NCBI RefSeq assembly: GCF_001704415.2
Contig: NC_030813.1
Span: 16,262,001-16,326,000 of the forward strand
Source of the DNA: Capra hircus
Lineage: Eukaryota > Chordata > Mammalia > Artiodactyla > Bovidae
DNA: 64,000 nt
Reading direction: 5' to 3'
Both the position numbers and the translations under genes were made by a program. The notes beneath the pieces were generated by a model that had not been told where the DNA came from, searched no databases, and worked only from the letters and a program-made list of their open reading frames with translations. Shown here in pieces: positions 11,659 to 24,645 of this stretch (position 1 is its first letter; every line of letters begins with the position of its first letter).

Positions 11659-12082
11659 ATTAATTTTTATTCTTTATTCTAATGGTGCATAAACATATAT
11701 ACACAGGCTACTAAAGAATATACAACATATGAACACACATATATTTGTGTACTTTATTTCAGGCCACCTTAATTTATGTTTGTAAACAATGTTTAAAATA
11801 TTCAGTAAAAATGTGGTGATGAGAAGGCTGAACTTGATAACTGGGGACTGGACATTTTCCAGGTGGCAGGCACATGCTAGACACAACAGCGTCTCAGTCC
11901 CAGGTGTGGTTTTTGTGCTGGTGCAGGCAGCTCTCAATCCTGAGCTGCACCGAGCTTCCCTCTCCTGGCATCTCTATTTCAAAAAGAGCCCCTCAGGTGA
12001 AGGGAAAGCTGTAACTGCTGAAACTAGAAACAAATATGATAAAAAGCACTAGTAGAGTTTTGGTGGCATGTAGTAAGCTATT
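11659..12082. other. No gene seen
   Basis: AT-rich then mixed sequence without a recognised repeat or gene. Confidence 0.45.
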
Positions 12083-12197
12083 TGGAGAAGGGAATAGCAA
12101 GCCACTCCAGTATTCTTTCCTGGAGCATTCTATGCACAGGGGAGCCTGGCGGGGTCGCAAAGAGTTGGACACGACTGAGCAACTAACACTTTCATGG
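12083..12197 (+). mobile_element. Bov-tA fragment
   Basis: Plus-strand 3' half, from ggagaagggaatagcaagccac to gacacgactgagcaactaac. Confidence 0.85.
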
Positions 12198-14552
12198 TAA
12201 GCTTTCTTTCTTGGTAGTCTTACAGAGTAGCAAATTTTCTTTTCTGCCTGCTTTTGAAAAATCTGTCCCTTGGGAGAACCTCTGATGATCAGCCCTGGTC
12301 TGATATTGATTTCCTTTCGAAGACCACTGCTCACGTTGGGCGGCCGTTTCCTGAAGTGCCTCCTGTCACATGGGGCTGGGGCTCTAGGTGGAAGAATGAG
12401 GGGAGAGCTGGGAGGGAACAGCTGTCTGTCACATAGTAAACAGTGACGGCTGCCCATCAGGGCCCAGCTGGAACGCATGGCAGGCTGCAGGGACCAAACA
12501 GAGCCGCTGAAATTTGGATCCTTCCACCTAGCTCCTGACCCTATGGAATCACAGAGCAGGAGTTATTCTTATATACTTGAAGTTCCTAATTTTTATTCTG
12601 CTCCACACATTGCTTTTGATTTTACTCAGAGGAACCAAAAGAAGCCCTGAGAAGCAAAGAGAGTGGTATTTCGGGAACTTGAGTGCAAAAGTCTCCACTG
12701 AAACCCCACTTAGATGCTAACAAAAATCAGTTGTATTTTCCAGCTTGATGCCTACCTTGAGAATGAATACTCTCATGTCATCTGTTGGTTACTGTTGATT
12801 ATATACCAGTGGGCCATAAAAATGAAAGATTAAAGTCACAATATGTTTAGTACTGGCTTTCAGAGATGACTTTAAAAAACAAACAAACTCACTGGCTGCA
12901 GAAATGAAATGTTTAGTCATTTCTGACACCGATGTGGTCAAAGCAGCCTGTTTTGGACACCGACTACTTTCAGGTCTCAAGAAACTCCGGCTATTAATGC
13001 TTGCTTAGGGTTGTTCCACCTACTTACAGGCAATTCAATCCATCCGTCAAGGTTTGCTAATGTTGCTTTATGTGCATTCTACAAAAGAAGCAGAAGACAC
13101 ACATTAAGTCATAAATTCTTGGAGAGTTTACGATTTAACGAGAACCAGAGAGAACACAAACAAATAGAGAACTGTAAACATAAAAGACAAAACCAAAAAA
13201 AGCTCTCTTCCTTATAGTGTACTTGCTGCCTTTAGTAACAGAGGAGTTACTCCTGTGCCAAGGGCACTGGTAGTGTTACTAGTGGGTGTTCAGGAAACGA
13301 AAGTCTTTTTAGTATTTTTCCTCTCTTCAAAAAGTGGTAAATGTAGCACCACCGTTTCATAGTTCCTAATTCATAAAGTATACAGCACAGCTTTGATAGA
13401 GAAGTAGCAATGTTCTCGTGTATCAGAAATGATCACTGAATTGGGCAAAGTAGTCTGTTCCAATTATGCAGTGAACATGCTGTTTTGGAACTAAAGGGCA
13501 AGAATAGTGTGTGGAGGATTCTGAGGCTAAACTTTGTGATTCCATGGATCTAAACTAAGCTTGTCAATTTAGTTAATTCGTTGAAGGAACATTTGAGTGC
13601 CAACTACCTGCCCAATACACTTTCAGGGGATTTAAGAATGAGTAACAAAGAGGCCTTTCTCTCAATAAGCTTATGGTGTATGAGGATGAGGGTGGGGGGA
13701 GTTTGGGTGGAGAGCAAGTCAGCAGAAAATTGCATTAGTGTGTGGCGATTACTATAATGACTTTTATTTTCTATTTTTGGATTTAGTAGTAAAGTATGGA
13801 TAGTTGGTAGCTATACTTCTTCGATAGTTTCTGGCGGAAGGGAATTGTGAATGATGGAACCGTTGCTGGTATAGCTGTTAAAGGTTAGAGAATTAAGGAA
13901 CAAAAGAGAATTATGCTTACTGATGGAATTCTGGTATTCTGAGGGCAGTGAAATTTTCAGTCATGACTGTAAGGTGGAAGAGAGTCTGTAACGACCACTG
14001 TCAGTGGCTGGCTCATTTCTTCTCTGCCTTATCACTATAGTAACTCCAATGACTGAACTCCAGTGGCCTGAAGGATTCCTGTGGTAGTGTTGGTAGGCTG
14101 GATATTCTAGAGAATTGATGCCTCCTTCCCCCTTACCCCCAAATCCCATCAATAACTGGTGGGAGTAGGTGCATAAATACCCCAATTTTGCTCTCCCAGT
14201 GGGGATAACTCTGAGATTTGGCCCACAGAGTTCTACAGAGTGATTAATTGGTGGAAGCATTTAGGTGATCCTAGAAAATTGGGAAGGGTAATTATATTAA
14301 CTGCTGGCAATCCCCCAATACCCCTTAACCAATCCAATTTTTCTTTAGAGGGGAAGGAACTTCCATAGGTCAATATCCAGAGATGAATAGTCATGTTTTG
14401 AGGGCCAGTCCACAGACTCCTGCTGAGAGAAGCAGATTTTCAAGTTTTTTACACATAATTGGTCATGTTTTATACCTTGCAACCTCCTTGGCTACGAATA
14501 TAGATAGATTAGCAGTGGGCCAGTCTGTGAATCGGCCTAAATTAGGTAGCCA
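12198..14552. other. No gene; unassigned sequence
   Basis: Over 2.3 kb without a recognised ruminant repeat. The piece at 13,590-13,700 resembles an old dispersed repeat whose family I cannot name. A G-rich run (gagggtggggggagtttggg) lies at 13,688-13,707. No exon supported. Confidence 0.45.
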
Positions 14553-14700
14553 TTCATTCATTCACTGATTCATTAAAAAAATATTTATTGAGACTCTGCA
14601 ATGTGCCAACTACAACTCTAGGCATTGTGTAAAGCTGTGAACAAAGCAGATATAAATTCAATCCTTTACTGGTCTCTGAAAGCAATGCTTATGGAGATGG
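14553..14700 (+). repeat. Old dispersed repeat, family uncertain
   Basis: Starts attcattcactgattcatt and atatttattgagactctgcaatgtgcc, a pattern common to ancient mammalian repeats. I cannot assign the family. Confidence 0.4.
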
Positions 14701-14993
14701 CAAGCAGGAAACGGTGGCCAAAGCTAGGAGATACACAATGGGTATGTCACACAGAAATGCAACAGCCACAGAAGGGAGAGACTCATGCCCGTGTGATAGT
14801 GGAAGATGAAGTTAAGGCAGAGTTAAGCAGAGACAGAGAAGGGCAAAGTCATGGTAACACTGGGACTCTAGAATGGGCATACCACAAACCTGCTGATGAG
14901 ATGGTGGCAAGTAACTGACTTACAAAAGCTGCATCGGATTCTAAAGGACCACCCGGCTTCCAGACTCCACTTGTCTCTAAAAGCTGGCTTTGC

Positions 14994-16405
14994 TGTTCAG
15001 TTCGGTTGCTCAGTTGTGTTCGACTCTTTGCAACCCCATGGACTGCAGCATGCCAGGCTTCCCTGTCAATCACCAACTCCTGGAGCGTACTCAAACTCAT
15101 GTCCATCGAGTCAGTGATGCCATCCAACCATGTTATCCTCTGTCATCCCCTTCTCCTCCTGCCTTCAATCTTTCCCAGAAGCAGGGTCTTTTCCAATGAG
15201 TCAATTCTTCACATCAGATGGCCAAAGTATTGGAGTTTCAGCTTTAGCATCAGTCCTTCCAATGAATATTCAGGAGAATTTTAAGCATTACTTTGCTAGC
15301 ATGTGAGAAGAGTGCAATCATGCGGTAGTTTGAGCATTCTTTGGTATTGCCGTTCTTTCGGATTGGAATGAAAACTAAGCTAACCATTTCCAGTCCTGTG
15401 GCCACTGCTGAGTTTTCCAAATTTGCTGGCATATTGAGTGTAGCACTTTCACTGCTTCATCTTTCAGGATCTGAAGTAACTCAGCCAGAATTCCATCACC
15501 TCCACTAGCTTTGTTCGTAGTGATGATTCCTAAGGCCCTTGACTTTGCAGTCCAGGATGTCTGGCTCTAGGTGAGTGATCACACCATCATGGTTATCTGG
15601 GTCATGAAGATCTGTTTTGTATAGTTCTTCTGTGTATTCTTGAAGAAGGAAATGGCAACCCACTCCAGTATTCTTGCCTGGAGAATCCATGGACTGAGGA
15701 GCCTGGTGGGCTATAGTCCACAGAGTCACAAAGAGTCGGACACGACTGAGCGACTTCACTTCACTTCTGTGTATTCTTCCCACCTCTTCTTAATATCTTC
15801 TGCTTCTGTTGGGTCCATACCATTTCTGTCCTTTACTGTGCCCATTTTTGCATGAAATGTTCCCTTGGAATCTCTGATTTTCTTGAAGAGATCTCTAGTC
15901 TTTCCTATTCTATTGTTTTCCTCTGTTTCTTTGCACTGATCACTTAGGAAGGTTTTCTTATCTCTCCTTGCTATTCTTTGGAACTCTGCCTTCAGATGGG
16001 TATATCTTTCCTTTTCTCCTTTGCCTTTAGCTTCTCTTCTTTTCCTCACCTATTTGTAAGGCCTCCTCAGACAACCATTTTGCCTTCTTGCATTTCTTTT
16101 TCTTGGGGGTGGTCTTGATCCCTGCCTCCTGTACAATGTCACGAACCTCTGTCCATAGTTCTTTAGGCACTCTGTCTATCAGATCTAATCCCTTGAATAA
16201 TTGTCACTTCCACCATATAATCATAAAGGATTTGATTTAGATCATATCTGAATGGTCTAGTGGTTTTCCCTACTTTCTTCAATTTAAGTCTGAATTTGTT
16301 AATAAGGAGTTCATGATCTGAGCCACAGTCAGCTCCCAGTGTTGGTTTTACTGTATGTATAGACCTTTTCCATCTTCAGTTGCAAAAAATATAATCAATT
16401 TGCTT
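14994..16405 (-). mobile_element. BovB LINE with internal deletion and nested SINE
   Basis: Begins with the 3' tail (ctgttcagttcgg) and 3' UTR. At about 15,273 it jumps directly to the reverse transcriptase region, losing roughly 0.9 kb compared with the copy at 56,145. It then runs back through the RT start into the endonuclease C-terminus. A Bov-tA sits inside it at 15,642-15,764. Confidence 0.92.
15642..15764 (+). mobile_element. Bov-tA fragment inserted in BovB
   Basis: Perfect 14-bp target-site duplication ttctgtgtattctt at 15,628-15,641 and 15,765-15,778. It restores the BovB sequence exactly when removed. Confidence 0.93.
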
Positions 16406-16894
16406 TGCTCTAGGCCCAGTTTGTCCATATCTTTGGGGAACAAGATCCTGTTTTCTTATTTCCCATTGTATTGTTATGATTATGATTTTACAACAGGAAA
16501 AATGCATATACTACTGCATATATTCACTCATTAAGGAAACTTTTCATTTTAAAGCTGATTAACACAGAAATTTGAACATGGAATTAAATTTTCAGTTTTA
16601 ACTGGAAAGGAAACAGAGGCGCAGTGAAACAAAGTGATCTTCTGTTAAGGAGAAAATCCTGACTCCAAATTCACAACATTTTAGGTCTATCAAGAGCAAA
16701 TGCTAATAACCTCAATTACTGTGAACAGGCCTAGAAAAAAGGACACTTCTTGGGTATTCAGCATCCTGAACTGGCTTTCTTCATAGTTTCCAAACACATT
16801 ACCCTCATTATGTATGTTTTACTAAATTTGCACTGGTCCAACCCATAGTTATCAGTGCCATTCTCTAATCTTCCTATTTATTCTTTTGTTTTAT
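16406..16894. other. No gene seen
   Basis: AT-rich sequence after the 5' end of the BovB copy. No repeat recognised. Confidence 0.45.
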
Positions 16895-17090
16895 TCTACT
16901 GCATACATTTTTAACCCAATAGCATCAACATCACTTGGGAACTTGTTAAAAATGTAAATTATAGGGTCCATCCCAGAGCTTCTGAATCAGAATCTTAGGA
17001 GCTGACACTCAGCGATTTCTCATAAGCTCTCTGGTTGATTTTGATGGCATGCTAGTGTTTGGAAGTTATTGCTGCAGGTTAAGAAACCAT
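16895..17090 (-). repeat. MER5A-like hAT DNA transposon relic
   Basis: Contains atcacttgggaacttgttaaaaatg and cttctgaatcagaatcttagg, the reversed MER5A core. Confidence 0.75.
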
Positions 17091-17497
17091 CTGGATCCAC
17101 TTGCAGCAGAGCGTTCTTACGGATACCTCTGGAAAAGTTTTTAAAAGAAGAGACACTATAGCCTTTGAAAAATTAATCTCTCTGTTTGATGCTTATGAGG
17201 CCTATTTTGGTGTTGTTGTTGATGACAATGATGTGTATTTGTATCAGTGTGTGTGTTTCAGTTCTAAGTACATCAATGCCAGTGGTGTGCTAGGAAATGT
17301 TTAACAACTGGCTCTCTGGAAAAAGAAAAGGAAAGACATCAATTCAGGATTTACTAATTTCTGTCATGTAAATACTCCCACTATGGCCAGTTTCAAGGTG
17401 TCAACATAATGTCTCTGAAAATGGAGCCGAGAAGAGATGTGGCGTGGGGAAGAGATCAGCATAGTCAACTCTCAGAAGTACTGCCTCTACCCCCTGA
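17091..17497. other. No gene seen
   Basis: A short GTG-started frame at 17,101-17,304 has no domain. No repeat recognised. Confidence 0.45.
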
Positions 17498-17800
17498 TTT
17501 TTTAAAAAATTGAAGCATAGTTAATATACAATGATGTGTTAGTTCCAGATTTACAGCAAAGTGATTCAATTATATATCTATCGATCTGTTCTTTTTGAGA
17601 TTTTTTTCCCCTTATAGGTTATTTCAAAATTTTGAATATAGTTCCTTGTGCTACACAGTAGGTCTCTGTTGTCCATCTATTTTATATATAATAGTGTGTG
17701 TATGTTATCCCCAAATCCTAATTTATTCCTTCCCTGCTTTCCCGTTTGGTAACCACAGGGTTGTTTTCTCTGTCTACCACTAATTTTAATTCTACACATT
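17498..17800 (-). repeat. Artiodactyl L1 (L1_Art-like) fragment
   Basis: Reverse 3' end with agcatagttaatatacaatg and tatagttccttgtgctacacagtagg, followed by the older ttggtaaccacaggg block. Confidence 0.7.
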
Positions 17801-18144
17801 TAAGTATATAATTTAAGACATAGTTATACCTACATGTTTGGGGAATAAAATCTGAGAGAAAAAAATAAAGCTATAGGGCTGGAATTTTATCTTTGGGTAG
17901 GAAAAAAAAATGGTGTGATTAAAGATTTTAATTAGCATCTCAAACCATTCTTCCTTGATTTTAATGACTTTCAGAAATGTAACCAACAGAAAAAAAACTG
18001 AGATTAAGCATGTATTTATTTAAAATGTATTTTAAAAATAGCTCTCTTTATCACCCACTGCAACAAATCAGGCTATTTAAATACAGGGCATTTTCAACAT
18101 AGCACTTTATGGCAATAAAACACTTTGCAAATCAATTTTATTGT
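17801..18144. other. No gene seen
   Basis: AT-rich; nothing recognised. Confidence 0.45.
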
Positions 18145-18290
18145 TCCTCTCTGCAACCTCAAGAGGTAATAGATATGAACTCCCTATTTTTACAGATGAA
18201 GAAAGTAAGGCACAAAGATATCTTCAAACTTTCACATAGTGCCTTAATAGAAAGACTGGGATTAGGACTCAACCCCTGAAATTTCCCAGC
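18145..18290 (-). repeat. MIR SINE
   Basis: Reversed MIR core: tttttacagatgaagaaagtaagg then agactgggattaggactc. Confidence 0.7.
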
Positions 18291-19454
18291 CATAGTTTAT
18301 TAGGTTGTTATTTTCTGAAATTTGAATAATTAAAAATGAGATTTTAATTGTGTATGGCCTGCAGAAGTGACAGATTTCTTTTCTTTTTTTCTTTTTGTTT
18401 TTGTGACAGATTTCTGAACGAGATCAAAGGTTCACCCTGTTGCTTGCCATCTCAGGCTTCCCATAGTCCTTGCCGAGAAGCATCTTTGAGGGCCAGTATC
18501 CTACATATTCCTAAACCGATCCACCCTCCAAACCATAGCTGGCTGGGTTGGAGCTGGACAACAGACCCACAGGTGGCCAATCAGTAGCTTGGCCTGTGGC
18601 CTAAACAAAACAAGACAATCTCTTTCTTTCCAGAACTTGGAATCATGAAGGATAAGAATATTAGCATGGGAACTGAAAGCTGAAGCTTATGATATAAAGA
18701 TGTGCTGGAAAGGTCATGGTGGATTGTAGGTAAACTGAAGTTGTGAGATAGTAGAAATGACTAGTGAGTAGCAGGTTTGGCTTAGAGAATAGATACAGTG
18801 ATTAGACTAGGAAGCAAGTAGTTAGAGCAAATAATATAAATAAATAAATGTTCACCAGAAAATAACAAACATGAGAAACAGACCATGTAGCAATTGGAAA
18901 GGGGGAGAGACAGAGAGAGTAGTGGTTTCCTAGGGTTGCTGCTGGGGCTGGCAGCTTGCCAGGTTCTATCCATGTATTTGTGTATAAGTTCTGCTGCTTA
19001 GAACAGGAAGTCTGTGTTAGTGACTTAGCCCAAAGAGGGTTTGTGGTCGTCAGGTAGCAAGAAGTCTGGAGGCAGGCATTCAGGGCTGGAGTCACAGCTC
19101 CACACTACGACCTACCAGGCTCCTCCAGCTTTGCTCTTTACCCTCCTTGACATGTGGCTTTCCTCCTGATATTAGCCATCTCATGGCCTCCGGCATCACA
19201 TCCATTTGCATGCCCGAAGAAGTGATGAAGAGAAATGTGTTTTCCATACATAAATCTCAGGGATTCAAAACTTCTGCTTTTATCTTATTGGCCTGAACAG
19301 TAGCATTTTTGTGGACTCCTGGCCACAAAAATGGTAGAAAATAGAGTCTCTCCCTCTTCCCCTTTTCTCTTTTCCCCTCCCTTCCTTCCTCTTTTCCTCC
19401 TTTTTTTCCAGGGAATGTGTCGTTCCATTGTGCTCTGGAGTAAGGGTGAGGGTT
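18291..19454. other. No gene; pyrimidine tracts
   Basis: Pyrimidine-rich tracts at 18,376-18,405 and 19,348-19,408. The rest is unassigned. Frames in the tracts are low-complexity. Confidence 0.45.
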
Positions 19455-19675
19455 AAAATTTGGAGCACTTACTATATGCTTTATATACATGATTATACCT
19501 CGTATTCACAGCAGCGCGATAAAGTATGACCCTGTTTTGTCAATGAAGAATAAAAAGGGACATAGAAAGGTTAAGCCAATTGCCTCATTCTCACAGTTAA
19601 GAGCTGGTAGAACCAGGATTCAAATTCAAGCAATTGACTTCAGAATCCATATTTTTAACCACTCATTAGACCCAG
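19455..19675 (-). repeat. MIR SINE
   Basis: Near-complete reversed MIR: gagcacttactatatgct at the start and agaaccaggattcaaattcaag near the end. Confidence 0.8.
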
Positions 19676-20577
19676 AGTATATCTACAGAAGAGTGACTGG
19701 ATTCCAGAAACCATGCCATTGGACAAAAGGCTGAAGGAACTAGTATTTTCTTCAAAAAAAGAGAACATTTCTAAGGACTTGACTTCTTCCGGTGTGTGAA
19801 GGGATGAGGTGGAAGGGTGAAATTTTTATGTTGCTGTAGGACAGAACTAAAACTTGCCATGGAAACAATACAGAAAAGCAGATTTTAGCCTAATGTCAAG
19901 AAAGACCTTTCTAACCACTGGAGCTGTCCTGAGTTAGTATGCCCTACTGCTCAAAGTGAGTCTTTCTTTATCATGAAAGTTTATGCAGACTTCGATTACC
20001 AACTCTGTGGAATAAGATTCTTTAGGTAAAAGGTTGCTTTTCTAACTTGTGAATATTGTGATTCCCCTGCCCTTTACCTGGTGGCTTCCTTAGGCACCCA
20101 GGGCAGTGTCAGGGTGGGACAGCGTGAGAGAGCTTCAGCAGCATAGGAAAGAAAAGCAACCTCTCTGCCGAAGGTGCCTTGGAGGTGGATAGGAGGAAGC
20201 ACGCTTATTTCCTAAGTGCAAAATTGTTTTCCCAATATGAATCCAGTGGGATTAAACTCACACCCCATGGTTCTTTGCCCTTATTTGTAATCAGGCACAT
20301 GTAATCAGGCTTACAGGAAAACTCATCATTGCTCAGGAAGGAAGGAGCTTGATGAAACAAATCATCTAGCTTAATTTGAGAGGAACTCAAGGAGACATTT
20401 CTGAGTACATCTGTCAAAGAGGACATCTCTGGAGGGTGAATGGGTAAGAGAGGGGTGGAAGGATGCTATTAAAGCAAGAATGGGAAGCTTAGAGAATCAA
20501 GCCCAAATTTTCCTACTTCACAAAACCAGAGTCTTGGACCTGCTCTCTTCCTTATCCTTAGTCCTGCCTGGCATGGG
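19676..20577. other. No gene seen
   Basis: No repeat or exon recognised. Confidence 0.45.
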
Positions 20578-20720
20578 TCCAGTCAGATCTGAGTTCTAAT
20601 CCTGACTGTTCCTCTTAGTAGTTGTGAGATGGACCTTAGACATTTCAATAGCTCCTGAGTCTTTGCTTCAGCTTGTCAATCACCACCTGCCTCAAAGATT
20701 GTTGTCAGGATCAAAAAGCA
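20578..20720 (+). repeat. MIR SINE
   Basis: Forward MIR: tctgagttctaatcctgac and later ttgttgtcaggatcaaa. Confidence 0.65.
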
Positions 20721-21089
20721 GTGGACAAAGCTAAATATGGCTTTGTTGCTCAAAAATGTCTACCCTTCCCTCTTCTGCATCCAGGGAAGGAAATCTTCTA
20801 GAATTGTGCTATGCAAAGGGTAATTTCCAGACTGTCACTCATCCATGAACTGTTTGTTAGAGGTGAGATTAGCAGCTTGATTTAGTCCATAAATTAGGGG
20901 CACTGCTTCTTTCATCCAGGCAACCGACTGAAACAAAACAAAATCATCTGAACTGGACAGTGTCTAGTGACCTAGTCCTTACGCTCTATACAAGTGCCTC
21001 ATCTCATCGTGGGATCAGTGACAAATATTCCATGGACCAGCACTTGCAGTAGCGCTGTTTCCTGGAAGCTTAGAATAAAGATTAAACAC
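20721..21089. other. No gene seen
   Basis: Unassigned sequence between two MIR copies. Confidence 0.4.
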
Positions 21090-21300
21090 GTAGTAAAAAG
21101 GACCTAGAAGCCTTTGAACTGCCTAAGTTCAAATCCTGATTCCACTGTTCAGCAATTCTAGGTGAGTTACTTACCTTGTTGTATTTCAGTAATCTCATTT
21201 GTCAAGTGGACATATTAATTGTATCTGTGAGTTCACTTATGTGTAAACTTTAGAACAGAGCCTGGCATCAAGTAAGTACCATGTAAGATTTTGCTATTAC
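21090..21300 (+). repeat. MIR SINE
   Basis: Forward MIR: gttcaaatcctgattccac, then tctcatttgtcaagtgg, then agagcctggcatcaagtaag. Confidence 0.78.
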
Positions 21301-21748
21301 TATTGGGGAAACTTTAAAAGTAAATTTTGGTCTTATAGGAACTAAGGTGATTTGTTTTCACTCTCTTATAGATTACATTTTTTGTCAGAACTCTCCACCA
21401 TGACTTGTCCGTCTTGGGTGGCCCTACATGGCATGGCTCATAGTTTGACTGAGTTGGACAAGGCTATAGTCCATGTGATTAGACTGGTTAGATTGTGATC
21501 AGTATTCCTGCCTTGAGAACCCCATGAACAGTATGAAAAGGCAAAAAGATAAGACACTGAGAGATGAACTCCCCAGGTCTGTAGTTGCCCAGTATGCCAC
21601 TGGAGATCAGTAGAGAAATAATTCCAGAAAGAATGAAGAGATTGAGCCAAAGCAAAAACAACACCCAGTTGTGGATGTGACTGGTGATGAAAGCAAGGTC
21701 TGATGCTGTAAAAAGCAATATTGCATAGGAACCTGGAATGTTAGGTCT

Positions 21749-24645
21749 ATGAATCAAGACAAATTGAAAGTGATCAAACAGGAGATGGTAAGAGTGAATG
21801 TCAACATTTTAGGAAACAGAGAACTAAAATGGACTGGAATGGGTGAATTTAACTCAGATGACCATTATATCTACTACTGTGGGCAAGAATCCTTTAGAAG
21901 AAATGGAATAGCCATCATTGTCAACAAGAGTCCAAAATGCAGTACTTGGATGCAGTCTCAGAAACGACAGAATGATCTCTGTTCGTTTCCAAGGCAAACC
22001 ATTCAATATCACAGTAATCCAAGTCTATGCCCCAACCAGTAATGCTGAAGAGGCTGAAGTTGAATGGTTCTATGACGACCTACAAGACCTTTTAGAATAA
22101 ACACTCCAAAATGATGTCCTTTTCATTCTAGGGGACTGGAATGCAAAAGTAGGAAGTCAAGAAACACCTGGAGTAACAGGCAAATTTAGCCTTGGAGTAC
22201 AGAATGGAGCAGGGCAAAGATTAATAGAGTTTTGCCAAGAGAATGCACTGGTCATAGCAAACACCCTCTTCCAACAACACAAGGGAAGACTCTACACATG
22301 GACATCACCAGATGGACGACACCAAAATCAGACTGATTATATTCTTTGTAGCCAAAGATGGAGAAGCTCTATACAGTCAACAAAAACAAGACCAGGAGCT
22401 GACTGTGGCTCAGATCATGAATTCCTTATTGCCAAATTCAGATTTAAATTGAAGAAAGTAGGGAAAACCACTAGACCATTCAGGCATGGCCTAAATCAAA
22501 TTCCTTATGATTATACAGTGGAAGTGAGAAATAGATTTAAGGGACTAGATCTGATAAACAGAGTGCCTGATGAACTATGGACAGAAGTTCGTGACATTGT
22601 ACAGGACCCAGGGAGCAAGACCATCCCCACAGATAAGAAATGCAAAAAAGCAAAATGGCTGTCTGAGGAGGCCTTACAAATAGCTGTGAAAAGAAGACAA
22701 GCAAAAAGCAAAGGAGAAAAGGAAAGATATACCCATTTGAATGCAGAGTTCCAAAGAACAGCAAGGAGAGATAAGAAAGCCTTCCTCAGCGATCATTGCA
22801 AAGAAATAGAGGAAAACAATAGAATGGGAAAGACTAGAGGTCTCTTCAAGAAAATTAGAGATACCAAGGGAACATTTCATGCAAAAAATGGGCTTAATAA
22901 AGGACAGAAATGGTATGGACCTAACAGAAGCAGAAGATATTAAGAAGAGGTGGCAAGAATACACAGAAGAACTGTACAAAAAAGATCTTCATGACTCAGA
23001 TAAGAACAATGGTGTGATCACTCACCTAGAGCCAGGCATACTGGAATGTGAAGTCAAGTGGGCCTTAGGAAGCATCACTAAGAACAAAGCTAGTGGAGGT
23101 AGTGGAATTCCAGTTGAGCTATTTCAAATCCTAAAAGATGATGCTGTGAAAGTGCTGCACTCAATATGCCAGCAAATTTGGAAAACTCAGCAGTGGCCAC
23201 AGGACTGGAAAAAGTCAGTTTTCATTCCAGTCCCAAAGAAAGGCAATGCCAAAGAATGCTAAAGGAAAGTCACTCAGTCGTGTCCAACTCTTTGTGACCC
23301 CATGAACTGTAGCCGATCAGGCTCTTCCATCCATGGAATTTTCTAGGCAAGTGTACTGGAGTGGGTTGCCGTTTCTTTCTCCAGGGGATCTTCCCAAACC
23401 TGGGTCTCCCGCATTGTGAGCAGACGCTTTACCGTCTGAGCCACCAGGGAAGCCCAAAAGAATGCTCAAACTACTGCACAATTGCACTCATCTCACACGC
23501 TAGTAAAGTAATGCTCAGCATTCTCCAAGCCAGGCTTCAACAGTATGTGAACCATGAACTTCCAGATGTTCAAGCTGGATTTAGAAAAGGCAGAGGAACC
23601 AGAGATCAAATTGCCAACATCTGCTGGATCATCGAAAAAGCAAGAGAGTTCCAGAAAAACATCTATTTCTGCTTTATTGACTATGCCAAAGCCTTTGACT
23701 GTGTGGATCACAATAAACTGTGGAAAATTCTGAAAGAGATGGGAATACCAGACCACCTGACCTGCCTCTTGAGAAATCTATGCAGGCCAGGAAGCAACAG
23801 TTAGAACTGGACATGGAACAACAGACTGGTTCCAAATAGGAAAAGGAGTGCGTCAAGGCTGTATATTGTCACCTGCTTATTTAACTTCTATGCAGAGTAC
23901 ATCATGAGAAATGCTGGGCTGGAGGAAGCACAGCTGGAATCAAGATTGCCGGGAGAAATATCAAAAACCTCAGATATGCAGATGACACCACCCTTATGGC
24001 AGAAAGTGAAGAAAAGCTAAAGATCCTTTTGATGAAAGTGAAAGAGGAGAGTGAAAATTTGGCTTAAAGCTCAACATTCAGAAAACAAAGATCATGGCAT
24101 CCGATCCTGTCACTTCATGAAAATAGATGGAGAAACAATGGAAACAGTGTCAGACTCTTTTTTGGGAGGCTCCAAAATCACTGCAGATGGTGACTGCAGC
24201 CATGAAATAAAAAGATGCTTACTGCTTGGAAGAAAAGTTATGACCAAACTAGACAGCATATTAAAAAGCAGAGACATTACTTTGCCAACAAAGGTCCGTC
24301 TAGTCAAGGCTATTGTTTTTCCAGTAGTCATGTATGGGTGTGAGAGTTGGACTATAAAGAGAGCTGAGCGCCAAAAGAATTGATGCTTTTGAACTGTGGT
24401 GTTGGAAAAGACTCTTGGGAGTCCCTTGGACTGCAAGGAGATGGAGATCCAACCAGTGCATCCTAAAGGAGATCAGTCCTGAATGTTCATTGGACGGACT
24501 GATGTTGAAGCTAAAACTTGAATATTTTGGCTACCTGATAAGAAAAGCTGATTCATTTGAAAAGACCCTGATGCTGGGAAAGATTGAAGGCAGGAGGAGA
24601 AGGGGACGCCAGAGGATGAGATGGTTGCATGGCATCACCGACTAA
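21749..24645 (+). pseudogene. BovB ORF2 (endonuclease plus reverse transcriptase), multiply broken
   Basis: Order as expected for an RTE-type LINE. The AP-like endonuclease start (21,749-22,100: VNVNILGNRELKWTG, VYAPTSNAEEAEV) ends in a stop after DLLE. The catalytic ggggactggaatgcaaaagt (GDWNAKVG) and gctcagatcatgaa (SDH) blocks follow. RT begins at 22,449, shifts frame near 22,940, is split by a SINE at 23,261-23,456, and resumes with motif A FIDYAKAFDCVD (23,660-23,705). Further shifts follow at about 23,790 and 24,050, then the C-terminal GRRRRGRQRMRW block. Catalytic motifs remain legible, but several frameshifts and stops make it dead. Confidence 0.92.
23261..23456 (-). mobile_element. 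Bov-tA SINE inserted in BovB
   Basis: Reverse copy between two aaagaatgct duplications (23,251-23,260 and 23,457-23,466). Removing it rejoins the BovB RT frame at the PKKGNAKEC position. Confidence 0.93.

Noticed and set aside
11993..12478. 161-codon minus-strand frame
   Set aside because: A central part is reverse Bov-tA sequence (12,083-12,197), and the rest has no domain.
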